The position numbers and the translations under genes were made by a program. A stretch of DNA of 64,000 nt from Chytridium lagenaria. Lineage: Eukaryota; Chytridiomycota; Chytridiomycetes; Chytridiales; Chytridiaceae. The stretch spans positions 124,001-188,000 of the forward strand of contig JAHLKC010000005.1 of NCBI GenBank assembly GCA_025449115.1, read 5' to 3'. Shown in pieces: positions 45,801 through 58,119 of this stretch; within the stretch, counting starts at the first letter, position 1, and the number at the start of each line of letters is the position of its first letter. Under the pieces are notes generated by a model. That model did no database searches. It saw only the letters and a list, made by a program, of their open reading frames with translations, and was not told the DNA's origin.

Positions 45801-47597
45801 CAGCCTCGACCGCATCCAAAAACGCCTCATTATACAATGTCATCGCATCAACAGTATTAAGCGAGAATAGCTCGGTAATGATATCAAAATATCTACCAGA
45901 AATGTGTTAGCTTTCACCACCACAACTATGCTCACATTACAGAAGGGTACAATGAATGTATCCTCCACGACGCAGCAACAATTCCCAGTATCTCCTTAGA
46001 AGTAGGGGACAGAATTCGATTATTAGCGGACGACGTGACGTTACAATCATCTTCTACAAGTCGTGAAAAGAGAGCGTAGAATGCTGGAACGGGATCAGGT
46101 GGGACGGTTCGGAACGCCGTCGCGTAAAGTTGCTGTACCGTTATACGTTCCTACATTAAAATTAATCAAACAAATCTAACGATGAAAGCGGTTTACTTTT
46201 ATAGTCGGTTCAAACGTCACCAAAACACTTCCCGAGACATTACTCTTTGAACTTCTTTTCTCCAGCAATTTCCAGCACTCCACTCTCTCACCCCCACCCG
46301 CACCTCCTTTGACAGCCGCAGACGACGCCAATTCCGAATGTGACAGCGTCACCATCCCAAGAAACGCATCCGACGTCGCATTATTCAACACAAACGCACT
46401 CAAAGCCGCGGAAGGTGAAGGCGACGTCCTATTCCATATCGCAACCGTCGTAAATTCCGTAAGATCTTTAATGGGGCTTTTTCCCATGTATCGATTAGTT
46501 TTTTTCACATTCAAAAAGCCACTTACAACGTCACCGTTAATGAAAACGACGGATTCAAATCTCCTACAACAACAGCACTCTGAAACACCAACCCATCCGG
46601 TGTGTACACTACCGCATAAGGGTTTGAAGATCCTGATGTTTTGTCTTTTGCTAAAAGGCCTTTAGCTTGCACGATGTTCAAGGTGATGAGGATGGAAGAA
46701 CGGTAGTTGGATTGCTGGGATGTCGAGGGGATCATATCGTGGATAGTCTTTTTTTCTGTAACGTGCCAACGATCGTAATCTGACAGAGTTGGAAAATCGA
46801 GGGGACGAAGGTGGGCGAGGTTGAGATCGGTTAGGACTGCATGGGTGTGGAGGTCGGCAATCGCGTTCTAAAAAGTATGGGTTTAATCAACAAAATGGGT
46901 CGCCGGAACTCACATCCACCGAGATCCCATCCCTCAACACCGCATCTACAGCGTTATCAATCCCAAACACCGTCTCCACCCTCCTCGCAAGTCCAACTCC
47001 ATGAGCCCCTGGCTCCCTCCTCCCAAACGCAACAGGCGGTTCAACCCTCCCTCCACCCCCGTCTCCACCATTCCCGGCAATCCCTAAAGTCGACATCCGT
47101 TTCCCCATCTTCCCCATCTCAAACGTCTTCAACAACCCTGACGACGACCGCGTTTCCGAAATCGAATTCTCATCGCTCCCCGTCGTAGCCGTTGACCTCG
47201 AAAACAACTTTCCAAACGGTTTATGACTTCCACCGCTGCCTTTCAAGTTGCCCCCAAAGCTTCCTGACCAGTTTAATGATGTCTTTTCAGTGTCGGAGAG
47301 TCTAGACGAGGACCTGGAATGCGGGAGACGAGGTGATTCCCCTGGTGGACTGTCCTGCTCTTGAAAGTGGTCATGGGACCTCGGTTTCATCGAAGCGACG
47401 ACGACGGGGCTCGCAGATGTCGGACTCCCCGTAGCAGTCGATACAGGAAACAGCAACGTTCGAATAGCATGGACTCTCGCATGCTGATGACAATGCAGAG
47501 CTGTTTGCCTGATCGACATGGGCTCATCTTGGAACGGTTGTGAATTGAACGACCCAGGTGTGGAGGGGACGGGATGGTCTGATGCGATGCCCATCAT
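42821..47597 (-). CDS. Unc13/Munc13-like protein with C2 and MUN (MHD) domains (Ync13/Git1-type)
   Basis: Fungal relative of Munc13, acting in vesicle exocytosis and septation in S. pombe Ync13. Start is uncertain: MMGIASDHPVP at 47597 is the first ATG pair, but the frame is open to an acceptor-like site at about 47700. Exons joined by many short introns give: a serine-rich N-terminus; a helical segment RVETVFGIDNAVDAVLRDGI; a C2 domain (LITLNIVQAKGLLAKDKTSG then SNPYAVVYTPDG and GDLNPSFS); MUN/MHD1 helices (NSRILSPTSKEILGIVAASW-like pieces near 45.9-46.0, FFDQPASALFLPTQ); NICDGIERYAGIMTQMIARD and CVKLVNLDILVDRLREIMER; a second C2 (ARITVISAHNL ... TITWDMSFPVIITPRELERG); EDAVDKMVDKV, an MHD2 part (ISPLLDHIDKNLVSLLRRCP, RVWDDMRVDFLKWAVEV) and the terminal LPMDFLETPTYRSLISTFEH. 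Several exon borders are not resolved. Domain order is typical of the family. Confidence 0.78.
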
Positions 47598-47975
47598 GGC
47601 GTGTCTTGTGTATGGTGGGGGCACTGGATGGACAATGAATGTGGGTATGGAAGGCCTTGCCTTTGGCGCGGAGTGGAGGGACCTTTTGGAGCCAAGCTGT
47701 TAGGTGGTGTCTTGAAAAACCTTGAAATCAAAACAAATTGGACAAAAAAGAGATATTTGGCATTCAGTTACTAAAGGCACGCAATGCGTGACAGACAAAA
47801 GCGTACAGCATCAGGGGGGTGTTTTATGAGTAACGTGATTAGACGGGTACTGCAGCATGAATAAAGAAACATGAGGAGAAGAATCAGAACCAAAACAACA
47901 ATCATAGAAGAAACCCTTCCAACGCGAAATGAGGCCATCCCAGCTACACAACTCCCACCCCCTCCAAAATCCTCG

Positions 47976-49217
47976 TCACTTCCAAAAATCCACACCTCCT
48001 AGCCCACGCCAATGCATTCTCCACAAAATCATCAAACATCTCGACTCCATAAAAACCATCACAGTTTCCGGCGAATTCGAAAACACTGCACGTTCAAGTA
48101 TATCCCCCCCATTCTCCTTAGCCTTCACCCTCACTTCTTCTCTCTCAAGCAAGATCCCCGCAGCCCCAGCGCCCCCCCTTGCAGCATGCAAAAGAGCACG
48201 GTTATCATCCGCCGACGGGTCAACACCAGGAACGTCAATAATAAACTTGACCATCTCCCCATCCCCACGTTCAGCAGCCTCCACCAACACCCTCAACAAA
48301 CTCACAGACGTTGCTTCAAACCCTTCATCAAGAAAATACCGAACAACCTCCAGATGTCCATACACCCCAGCTGTTTCAAAATGAAACTCTGTGATGACCA
48401 CCATCTCCGTCTCCATCAACATGCGAATCACCCTCACATGTCCCTGCAAACAAGCAGCATGGAACCCAATAACAAGATCCTGAATCTCCATCACCCTGTT
48501 TTCAACATCAACCCCACAACATCCACATGACCCTGCAAACAAGCCGACACGAAACTCTGCGACCCGTTCACGTTTTTGTTGAGAAGGTATGTGACGACAC
48601 GGATGGATCCACTGAATGCCGCGTATTCAAACGCTAAACTCAACAGCATTTGAGTATCATCGTCAGAGAGGGTGGATGAACATGCGAGGGATTTTTCAAT
48701 GAGAGGTACATTGGTCCATGGATCCAGCCCACTTGAATGGTACGATAAGCGTTTGAACATTCTCCACACGTATCCAATCCATGACCATGTTGAGAGCGTT
48801 GGTGAGGCGACCCGCACCTTCCAACGTTTTATCCACCTCAATGTTTTGAGACACAACGGGGAACCGAGCAGTATAGATAAGGGTGGCCACATCGACATCA
48901 CAGTCACTGATGAACAGTAAAGCGGCAGCATAGTGTTCTGTGAGGTAAGCGAAATTGAGACTGGAGGGTCGAACCCAACTGTTGGTGAAGAGCTGGGTGA
49001 GGTTTTCTTTTGCGAAAAGAAAGCTTTTGAGGAGGGTTGTGAGTTGGAGGTTGAAACGACGGTTGAGACGGCGGAGACGGTGGAGCGTGTAGGGGTGCAT
49101 GTGGGTGGCGCATTGACGGAGGGTTTCTTCAGGGAGGTCGTTGAGGCTACGACGGGTGACGGGGAGCGGTAATGTGAGTGGTGGGAGGTCATCGTTGGGG
49201 AGGGTGGTGAGCATCAT
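47976..49217 (-). CDS. F-box-like protein with ankyrin repeats
   Basis: ATG 49215-49217 (MMLTTLPNDDLPPLTLPLPV). An F-box-like segment, LNDLPEETLRQCATHMHPYT then LHRLRRLNRRFN, is followed by ankyrin-type helices: LLSLAFEYAAFSGSIRVVTY, SFVSACLQGHVDVVGLMLK, GFHAACLQGHVRVIRMLMET, ETAGVYGHLEVVRYFLDEGF, LVEAAERGDGEMVKFIIDV and LLHAARGGAGAAGILLE. These lie in different frames: the reading breaks near 48715 and near 48500, each fixable by one base, and the repeats then run on without interruption to about 47976. Such proteins usually are adaptors of SCF ubiquitin ligases or expanded protein-interaction families in chytrids. The F-box match is moderate. Start close to the left flank of a G/C-skewed exon. 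Confidence 0.7.
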
Positions 49218-49609
49218 TGCTGCGGTGTGGATGCCCTCGGCTAAAAAAAAGGGGTGAGCGGAGTTGGGTTTAAAAAAAAAAGCTTGAAATTAGATAAGCT
49301 CAGCAGCTGGAAGCCCTGTGCCCCCCACGAGCTTGCCTGCGCCTTCTCTTATCACAAGTCATCACGCAGTTGATTGCGAACCGTCATCGGCAGCCGATCC
49401 AGCATCGGCCGATCGTTGAATGTAAAGTTCATGACCAGTTTATATTTCGCCTCATCAAGTATTTACAGACGCATCAAAAATAAATACATTATTATAAAAT
49501 CAGCATACGTGATTTTTCATGGTATCCATCATCTAACATATCCACATTCAAACCCAAGAAGAAAAAAAAAACCTCACCATTTCTTCCTCCCCAACAAAAA
49601 ACTGGCGTA

Positions 49610-51793
49610 TCACTTCCAAACCCAACTGCCGTCTCCGCCACCAAAAACGCTCCCACCCTGCACACGCCAACCCACCCACAAACACAACCGCGACCCCGTC
49701 AACCCACTCACCCTCATCTCCTCAACGCTTTCCTTGAAATTCACGCCACCCCACCATCCTTCAATGGAACAGGTGACGCACTTGAACAAGGCTGCGAGGA
49801 TTGGCCATGTGATGGCGCGGATCATGAGATCGGGGAGGGTGATGTGCCCGTAATTGTAGGACCATTGGGGGTAAGGAGGGAGGGTGACGAAGAGGAGGAC
49901 AATGAGGAAGGCGATGTAGTGGGAGGTGTAGGAGGCTATGAAAGAGCCGACACGGTGATAGCCGTAGATGGTTTGAGGGGTTAAAGGGGTGAAGGGGAGG
50001 GTGAGGGTTTCTTTAGATGCTTCTTGTGCGGGTGCGATACGCGTATCTGATTCAGAAAATGGTGGCTCGAAACTTTCCTGTGCGATGGGATAGGAGACGG
50101 TGGTCTCCGTTGGGGATGGGTTGGTAAAACCGATGGCATCCAAACGAGGAGGTGGTCTATCGGGACCGAATGGATCCGCACATTCACTTGAAACCATCGA
50201 AACTCGCGTATGGGCATACTCTGGAACATCTTCCACATTATCATTCGCTCCTCCATCTTCCCCAACTCCCTCAATCTTAACTAAAGGTGATGAGGTCGTC
50301 AATGATTCGTTTTGTTGATTCAACGGAAACGTGGAATAGATCTGATACAGAGTCCCACTTTCTTTCAATCCCGGCGCTTTTCCCGTCTGACCGGCGCAAA
50401 CGCACTCATCCCAGGCCCATCTTTTAACGATTTGTGTATAGGCCGCGCCCCAATAAATTGTAGTACTTTTCCTTCTAAATCATCAGAGTGCGCGATGGAA
50501 TGATGAAAGGTTGGAGTCACTCGACGTTTGAGTTGACGTCTTAATGCGGCGCATTCCAAGAGTTGTTGGAATGGCTTCAGCAAGATGATACCCGCAGGCA
50601 CCCAGGTAGAACATGAGATATCCTTGAGAGCGGAGGATCATGACGTTGCCTAATGTGCCCCAAAGCGTTTCTTGGCCGACCAAAAAGACGAGCTGAACAC
50701 GTGGTAAGGTGATGGGAGAGAATGAAGCTTTATACCTTTGATATGTTGCTTGCAATTTCTTGATTTCGGGAAGTGGGTTGTGGGCTATTCCAGATCTCGA
50801 TGGCGTACTTGTTGATGAGAATGGAAAGGTAACGAACGATAGGGAATCTGTGAACGCGTTTGTGTGAGAGTTTAACAAGAGATGGAAATAACTCACACTA
50901 CAGCTAAAATGATGAGTTGAGAAGAGTGTTTCGAAAGTCTTCTCTAATGTTCTCGGCGGTTATTGATGATGAATGAGTGCGCGTGTTGGAAAGTTGGAGG
51001 CACAGTATTGAGCCTACTCTAACAAACAAGAGTGAGATCCCATAAAGTATCTATAAGAGAAGGGACAACACAAATATTGACAAAGAAGTAGGATGCAAAA
51101 TGTCTTACAAGACAGTAGACACCAAAAACATGTAAGCCAAACCATTCTTGAAATGAGCGCGCAACCACATGCGAATTTTGGCCTTCACCAACGGATAGAC
51201 AGTGCCGCAGATGATGACGCATTGGTGGTGAAGATGGGAAGTGCTATTTTCCAGGTATATCCTGTTGCGCTGATGGAAGGTTGGTATATCCATGCCATGA
51301 CATAACTCGTGCTTGAAACGACGGCCATGATGGCGAAATCGACGGCTGGGCTTATCCAGAGCCGTCTGCTCGCAAATGTGTATGCCGTCACTATTCTTTG
51401 CAAGTGTGAGAGGTATAAACTTGTATTTTCTGATTTCTGCAGGCAGGGACAAAGCTCACCTTATATGGATAAAGGCCAATAGGCCAAAGATCCGAGCGTC
51501 TTCTCGGTAAGGTAGACCGGTATCTTTGTCGAGACAGGTCCATAGAAAAGGAAACGCAAGAAGATGAGCACAATGGCAGAGCACGAGGCAATGAGGGCCG
51601 TTCGATTAAGGATGATGGGGAGACACGTTGCAAAAGGCCTCACCACGTCCGTCAAGGACATACGGTTTGAAAGGCAGCAGTGGCCGTGTATGTATAGGGG
51701 TTGGTCTGCAGGAGAGGTAAGACAGGAACAATGTGCAAGTTGTAGGATGTAAGGTGTATGCTCCAAGAACCTAAAGGTATTGAAAATGGGCAT
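49610..51793 (-). CDS. Polytopic membrane protein, orphan
   Basis: Minus-strand gene with many small exons. Candidate starts are 51793 (MPIFNTF) or the downstream MSLTDVVRPFATCLP. Hydrophobic segments include LNRTALIASCSAIVLIFLRF, ISPAVDFAIMAVVSSTSYVM, NGLAYMFLVSTVL, LSIFVLSLLIDTLWDLTLVC-like sequence, QGYLMFYLGACGYHLAEA, YIAFLIVLLFVTLPPYPQWS and MIRAITWPILAALFKCV, so seven or more spans are likely. Between spans five and six is a soluble loop with an acidic patch (GVGEDGGANDNVEDVPEYAH). A GTGAGT donor near 49705 and an acceptor near 49655 place the last exon (GGSVFGGGDGSWVWK, stop 49610). At least one frame break occurs near 51465. Layout suggests a receptor or transporter but no signature was found. 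Confidence 0.5.
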
Positions 51794-51839
51794 TATTGCG
51801 GTGATCTCTGGAATAAGTAAGAAAAGTACTATAGATATA

Positions 51840-52560
51840 TATATAGGTTGTATGTGAGGTGGAATTATTGTTGATAATGAATTAATGAATTAATTTCATT
51901 GACGATCCTCCTCAACTTCCAATGGAACATGTCAATACATATTAATTACATACATATACATGGTGTATGTATGTATTTGCACAGATGGAATTGTTCCAAA
52001 GGGTATTTAATTAGTCTACTCACGTGCACTCACTCACTACTCCTCCTTGTATAGGTAGTTACGAGTATTGAAATATACTGTTTGTAATGAGTGGTATTCA
52101 TCAATCATTCAATTAATTAATTAATTAAATAAGTAAATAAATATATAATGAATGACTGACTGACTGACTGTGCCTGCAAATGGAAAATGACCCATGCATA
52201 AATGCAAAGTTACAAACTATAACTAACGAACTAACTACCTAACTCACTACCTACCTAATAGGTAACAAGGTACCTAATAATAAATAATGCATGCAAAGAT
52301 TGAATTTCATATATAATTGCAAGATAAACTATTATAAATACAATATGTATGTGTATATATTTATTATGATGAATGTGAAATAATAAACAACAACAACAAA
52401 CTTTTGTCATAAACTGTGCTGAACAACAAAAGCTTATTTAATAACAACACGCACGCGGCATACACATGAGTGTTGTAAATATTAAATATCAGTGTTATGT
52501 GAAGGAAGGGGTTCATCAAGGAGACCAATCATTTCTCTTTAAATAATTAATTTTTGTTTT
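51840..52560. repeat. AT-rich spacer with tetranucleotide microsatellites
   Basis: Low-complexity intergenic DNA. Notable tracts: TACATACATATACATGGTGTATGTATGTAT near 51950-51976, CACTCACTCACTAC near 52025, (ATTA)n at 52110-52127, (GACT)n at 52152-52170, and CTACCTAACTCACTACCTACCTAA near 52232-52258. No coding potential seen. Confidence 0.75.
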
Positions 52561-53877
52561 TTTTTTTCTTTCTCTCGCTCTGTTAGTAAAATCTCAGCCT
52601 CTATATCTAATTCACACATCACATCTTTTAAATACCATCATCACATCCACATCATCACTCTCACTTTCTTACTTTCCTTCTCACCTTCACTCCATCAACC
52701 TCACCTCAACCTCACCTCCAGTACCGCCTCTTACAGCCTTCCATCAAAAAAACAATCCTAGCTTAACCTCCTCACCCAACACTCTACTTTACTTTTAAAG
52801 ACTAAAAAGAGAGGATTCATCCCTTACATATATCCCTCTTCTTTCTGTCCTTGTTAACTATCATCTTCAAACGGAAAGGGATTCTCTCCTTTCCTTTCCT
52901 GTAATCTTATTCCAACCATTCTCACCTATATCGCATCGAGCGCTTAACCCGAATGACGGACGATCCCTCTATACGACCCTTCACACGAGAACCGCTGAAC
53001 ACTTGCTCTCCTTCTGAGCACTACTCTTCCTACTACACTTTGCTGACGACTGCTGCCTGTCTCTTCCTCTTCTCTTCTCACTTCTGCCTCGCCTGCCGCC
53101 GTGTCCACTCTTCTTCTTTGATTCTCTTTGTTGTTGCAGAGGTTGACCCAGGGTAAGTTTGTTTTTTTTTTCTTCCTTTTTTGATCACCATCTACGAGAG
53201 AGAGTGGAGCGACTGGAGCGAGCCTAACGCACCTGCGAGCGGATCTTGAAATCAGAGTTAATGGTGATTTCAGTGTCATAGGATTTCTGGGAAAGGCTCA
53301 ATGCGAGCGATAACTCGTATCATTGCCTTCTTTTCAGACCTTGACTGCTCCATTTCTTGCGTGTTGCTTATGGATGATGCCATTAAAGCTTACGCTTCAT
53401 CTTCATCTCGAGTCTATCCCCTTTTTTTTTCTAGAGGCCTCAGCCCAGTTGGCAGCCTCGTCAAATTTTCACTTTAAATCAAAAAGCAGGCTTGACAAAC
53501 AATATGCTAAAACCCTCTTTTGCAGATAATTGCTCTTACGAGACGACAATATCCAAACATTTTTCTTTGGATCAAACTCTCCTGCCCATCACGCCTTTTT
53601 TTTGGAACTTCGATTGAAAAAACATCCCAACTGGAAAAACCTAGGAAACTCTGACGGAACCACCCCGTGAAAACTTTTTACTGGAACGAACCCCATCACA
53701 TTCGTTTCTGGAATTGCCCGAAAACCTTTTTATGTCCTTCGCCATCACCGAAACGCTTCAGCCAGCACCATTACCAGCGTTCCACGCAATAGCAGCAATA
53801 CTAGCCTCAGTGGACTTCACTCTGAGACCATTATAAAGCCAATCCCTAGCCCTGCTCTCTCTGCCGGTTCTACTAGA
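52561..53877 (+). promoter_or_regulatory. Pyrimidine-rich leader/promoter of the PRL phosphatase gene with a possible 5' intron
   Basis: From 52560 to 53130 the plus strand is strongly C/T-rich, typical of a fungal promoter and 5' UTR. At 53152-53158 CAG|GTAAGT is a strong donor, and an acceptor (TTTTGCAG) occurs near 53520-53525. The frame of the phosphatase has no ATG upstream of 53878 before a stop, so the leader probably carries a spliced untranslated exon. A small open frame (52953, MTDDPSIRPFTREP) precedes the donor. Confidence 0.4.
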
Positions 53878-54740
53878 ATGCCTGCCCGAACTATCCCCTT
53901 TTCTCGTGTCATGTCCTCGGTTGACTACCGAAGCATGCACTTTGTGGTTTTGGACTGCCCCACTGAGCATACTCTCGCCCTCTACGTTGAGGTGGGTTAA
54001 ATGATTTCTTTTTAAAATCCCCCCTCGTATTATATTTTCTTTTTGGATGTTAATCTTTTTTCTTTTCATGATTTAGGAGCTGAAAAACCGTCATGTAACC
54101 GATGTCGTTCGCGTTTGCGAGCCTACCTATGACCGCACTGTGATGGAGCAGAACGGTATTCGTGTCCATGATTGGCCTTTTGCGGATGGAACCATTCCTC
54201 CCGCTAATATTATTATGAACTTTTTGAACCTCTGTGATGAGAGGTTTACTGGTGGCATTTCTGGCGCCGCTTCTCGGCCCGAGCTTTCAGAGGGAGAAGC
54301 TGTGAATGGACCTTGCATTGTGAGTTTTTAATTTTTTTTCGGAGGGTTCTTTTGTTCCGTGTTCTAACATATATTGTCAAAAGGCCATCCACTGCGTTGC
54401 AGGTCTCGGCCGCGCCCCCGTCCTTGTGGCGATGGCTCTCATCGAATCCGGCATGGCCCCTCTCGACGCTGTCGAATTTGTCCGCCGTCCGCCGCGGCGC
54501 TTTCAACTCTGTCCAGCTCACCCACCTTGTCGACTCTTACCGCAAGATGTGGAAAAAGTCGAGCGGGGTCAGCAAGTTTGGTCTTGGAAGACGACCTGCT
54601 AGCCTACCTTTGGGAGGAAGGCGAACAACAAGGAGTGTGAGGAGGAGTCTGGCGCCGTGACGGCGTCGCATGGGTTGAGAGCCAAGGCTTCGTTTATGAA
54701 GGTCTTTTCGTTTGGGGGACGAAAGTCGCCGCCGGCTTGA
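53878..54740 (+). CDS. PRL-type dual-specificity phosphatase (PTP4A family)
   Basis: Small protein tyrosine phosphatase. ATG 53878 ([20 protein letters not shown]) is the first ATG in frame. Two or three exons: [60 protein letters not shown] (general-acid aspartate of WPFADG), then after an intron near 54320-54383 the catalytic loop [20 protein letters not shown] with cysteine and arginine, and [13 protein letters not shown]. PRLs carry alanine instead of serine after the arginine (GRAP), as here. The frame slips by one base near 54487; the alternative frame continues with [19 protein letters not shown], the expected PRL ending. A further shift leads to [18 protein letters not shown] and TGA at 54740. 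The CAAX prenylation box of animal PRLs is not visible. An insertion ([17 protein letters not shown]) before the catalytic loop is unusual. Confidence 0.86.
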
Positions 54741-55100
54741 CTACGTGGGCTTCACGTTGTGGAAGTTTGTGGATCGTAGGGCTCGGGTTTTCCCAAGTTT
54801 GTACCCTTTTCCTTCCACATTCTGGGTTATGTTGAACCGTGGACGTTTTGCCCCTCCTCCCTACCTCCACCTTCTTTTTGCACATTTTTTATTTCATGTA
54901 CCCATTTAGCGTACACTCGTTTGCTTGCGGTTTGTACGCAGATATGATGTTCTTTATCTTTTTTATTTTTCCTTCTTGCCGGGTCTTTATATTGAACCCA
55001 TTATTTTCATTTCTTTATTTCTTTTGCTGTTTATTTGGGAAAAGTCGCAAACACGTAATATAGCAGTCGTAAAAATAGCTTTACCTATGTGTATGTTGTT

Positions 55101-55640
55101 TTAGTGATGTTTTGCAATGAAATTGGATTTGTAGATGCGTAATTCACAAACGATGGATGGTCTCTCTCCAACTTTGCCAACCTTCCTTCCATCGGGTGTG
55201 GGTTTATAAGCGGGATTGATGACATTTCCTCCTTTCATTTGGTATCGCGACGGACGTTGTGGGTCTGACGGCCTTCTCCTTTTTCGCAAACCTCTCCGTG
55301 TATCCGTTGACTTGAGTCCATGACCTTTTTGCGTGGCTGAAATTTTTAAACTTTCAACTCTTCCCCCATCCGTCATGAACAGTTCGTCCGCGTCTTATAA
55401 TGCTATTCTGGAGGTTGAGCCGGTGAGGGAGTAGAGACTGGATGGAGTGTTGGATGCGTCCTTGTTTGATTTGAAGGATGGGGGGAAGGGGAGTTTGGTG
55501 GAAGGAGAGGTTGATGGCGGTGTTTGAAGGAGGATTGGGAAGCGATGGGTACGGGAGATGGATATGGATGTTTGTGGAGTTTGGGGGGTTGAGGGATGGA
55601 ATGAATGCGGTGGTTGATTGTGGATGGGTGTTTTGAACAA
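55101..55640 (-). CDS. Candidate gene for a basic, disordered protein
   Basis: A single minus-strand frame is open from about 55640 to 55101 except for one TAA at 55395-55397. The upstream part is proline/serine/threonine-rich; the downstream part is basic and looks ordered in composition (KISATQKGHGLKSTDTRRGL, KRRRPSDPQRPSRYQMKGGN, PDGRKVGKVGERPSIVCELR). The skewed pyrimidine content could also make this a spurious open frame. No family recognised. Converges with the PRL gene. Confidence 0.25.
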
Positions 55641-56141
55641 CGATGGGGTTTTTTTATGAAGAGGTGGGATGCTTTGAATTGGATATCGTGAGATCGTGGG
55701 TTGTTTTTTGCGTCATGATTTGTGTCGGGATTTTGGGGAGTGAATATGAAATTGAGGGGGAAGGGTGGTCGATGATGTGGATGAAATGGATGGGGTTGGA
55801 AAACGGATTTTGATTGATTTGAAGAACGAGCTTATTGGGGGTATGATGCATGAAGAATGTTTTCGCGTATTGGATATGATTGACATGTGGAAGAATATCT
55901 AGTTTACTCTGTTTACAATCTAGTCATCTCTACTTTCCGTCTCATCATATTTTTTTCAATATACCCCAGCTTGAAACCAGCGACGCTCAACTCGAATTCC
56001 AAAGTAAGTCCATCCCACATATCATGCCATCCCATCTCGACTTACAAAAAAAACAAAAGGCTACGTTCTTCAATCCGCCGAAAACAACCTCACCGGAAAC
56101 GTCTCCCAACTTCAACGCACAGCATCAGGTAACCAAAACGT

Positions 56142-57162
56142 ATGGATAATGACTTTAACGTATTTGTACCAGCGACAGACTTTGATGCGAGTTACCCTGG
56201 AGTCAGTCCTCCCATGCAACCGGGGACAGCACCTGCGAGTGCGGCCAAGGCGGGGAGTGGAGCGTTTTGGACCGTGGAGTATTACGCGACATGGTTTGAT
56301 GTGGATTCGGAGGAGGTGAGGGTGTTTTTGTGTAGTGCTTTGGTGGAGTTGAGTGGAATGAGGATATAGGCTAATTGAGTATGATGATGGGGGACATGGT
56401 TTAGGTTGGGAAACGGATGTTGGATGCTGTCGTGCCTCGAGGAGGATTTGCAGAACGCGTAGCCGCGAATCCTGATCTCTACGGTAATGCCATCATTCAT
56501 CTTGTTTTTATAATCTCATCCTCCATGAAATACAACAGGTCCCTTTTGGATTCCCACGACGGTGATCCTCTCTTTATTTGTGACATCCAGTATCGCGGGC
56601 TCCATTTTCGCATACCTCCACAGCGCACCTTACAATTATGATTTGACACTGTTGACGGTTGCAGCGTCATCCGTGTATACATATGTGGTGGGTTGCCTGG
56701 TGTGATATGGGGTTGGGGAGATGGTTTGGGAGTCCAGTCAAGTATTTTGATGTGGTTGGGGTGTATGGATATTCGTTTACGATATGGGTGCCGGCGTTGT
56801 TGATCTGTATGCTTCCTATGGAACTTGCGCGTTGGATCCTTATTGGGATTGCGTTTGGGTTATCCAGTTGAGTTTTATTTTTGTGTTTATGATTTTTGCC
56901 TATATATAGTCATGACTAACAACAATACTTTATAAAAGCATTCTTTATCCTTCAAAATATTCTTCCTGGACTCTCTCATGCGACCAACCCGATGGCGAGG
57001 ACGGTAGCGATAGGGGTTGTGGTGGTAGCACATGCGGGGTTGGCGTTGTTGTTTAGGTTTTATTTTTTCACGTTTATTGCGGACGTGACCAAGGTTCCTC
57101 CTCCTGGTGGTGCGTCGCCGCCTGCTGCTTTACCGAGCACGACGGGTGCGTTGGTGTTTTGA
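56142..57162 (+). CDS. Yip1-domain protein, YIPF1/YIPF2-like
   Basis: Golgi membrane protein that binds Rab GTPases. ATG 56142 (MDNDFNVFVPATDFDASYPG); earlier exons cannot be excluded. After introns near 56318-56403, 56485-56540 and 56870-56935 the protein reads FWTVEYYATWFDVDSEEVGK (YIPF Y-F-D-V-D-T motif), RMLDAVVPRGGFAERVAANP, the hallmark DLYGPFWIPTTVILSLFVTS, then SVYTYVVGCLVSYGVGRWFG, DVVGVYGYSFTIWVPALLIC (the GYS/P motif), MLPMELARWILIGIAFGLS, and NPMARTVAIGVVVVAHAGLA. Five membrane spans, as in Yip1 proteins. The tail after the last span is short and proline-rich. Match to YIPF1/2 is better than to Yip1 or Yif1 because of the DLYGPFW and YFDVD motifs. Start not secured; family assignment is. 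Confidence 0.88.
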
Positions 57163-58119
57163 TTGTGGAGGTGTGTGTGTGGAGGTGTGTGGAAGTGGGA
57201 TATCTTGTGATGGGAGTTGATGGTGTTTGTTTGTTGTTGACGGATGGATTATGGTTATATCTGTCATGGATATTTAATAAGATGGTTTTTATATGTAAAT
57301 AATTATAACGTGAATGGTGTATGTAGATTATTATTTTATTTCCATGAAAAGGAGCCCTTGCTTTTATTATTACATATGACAATGACAAGCTTGGATTTAG
57401 TTATTTAAATAATAAAAGCTATTTATTTATTCCTTTAAAGGAAAGACCACACTTTTTACTAATATTATTTATTTATTTATTTATTTTATCTATAACCCTC
57501 AGCCATCCATCCAATATACCCTGAATCCTTTAATAAAAGGATAAAAAAGAATGGGCAGAGAAAAAATTTATTCATTAATCCTCAAACAAGCAAACGGGCG
57601 GGCGGATGAGTTATTTGGATATAATAATTAGTATTTGACAAATGATGTAACCATGTGTTACACACTCTTTCCATAGTAGTACAATGGTTATTATTAATTA
57701 TTCGGTTTCTCTGGTGGGTTGGAGCACACTTGGGTCTGAACGTTAATAGAAGAGAGGGAGGGGGCTTTTCTCTTTTCTATTTTATTATTATTTAATTATT
57801 TAACATTAATAAGACTGAGGAGGGTGAGACCGTGAGACCGTTATTTATCACCCACCTACCTACCTACCTATAGTTACATGCAAGGAGCAAGGAGAAGAAC
57901 GGGCTGCAGCACTGCATCGCTGCTAGAGTACTCGCCTTCCATTGACACCATGCCAACGTCATCTTCATCCTCATCCTCCTCATCCTCTTCCTCTACGACT
58001 TGTTCTCCCTATCCTTCAATGTCATCCATCCAAGTTGTTGCAATAGCAAAGTCAACCACCAAAAGGCTGCTCGAAAATACGCATCCCCTTCTCTCCCACA
58101 ACGCCTCATCCACTCTTAC
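57163..58119. repeat. AT-rich spacer with (TTTA)n and (TACC)n microsatellites
   Basis: Intergenic DNA after the YIPF gene. (ATTT)n occupies about 57463-57488 and CCTACCTACCTACCTA about 57855-57871. From 57950 a serine-codon run (TCATCTTCATCCTCATCCTC) begins; it may be 5' UTR of the next gene or part of its first exon in another frame. No separate gene supported. Confidence 0.6.

Noticed and set aside
49374..49853. Plus-strand 159-codon open frame
   Set aside because: It is the shadow of the minus-strand membrane-protein exon; composition is low-complexity proline/lysine with no domain.
51950..52290. CRISPR-like or telomere-like repeats
   Set aside because: The units are simple 4-bp microsatellites without spacers, and not telomeric TTAGGG arrays.
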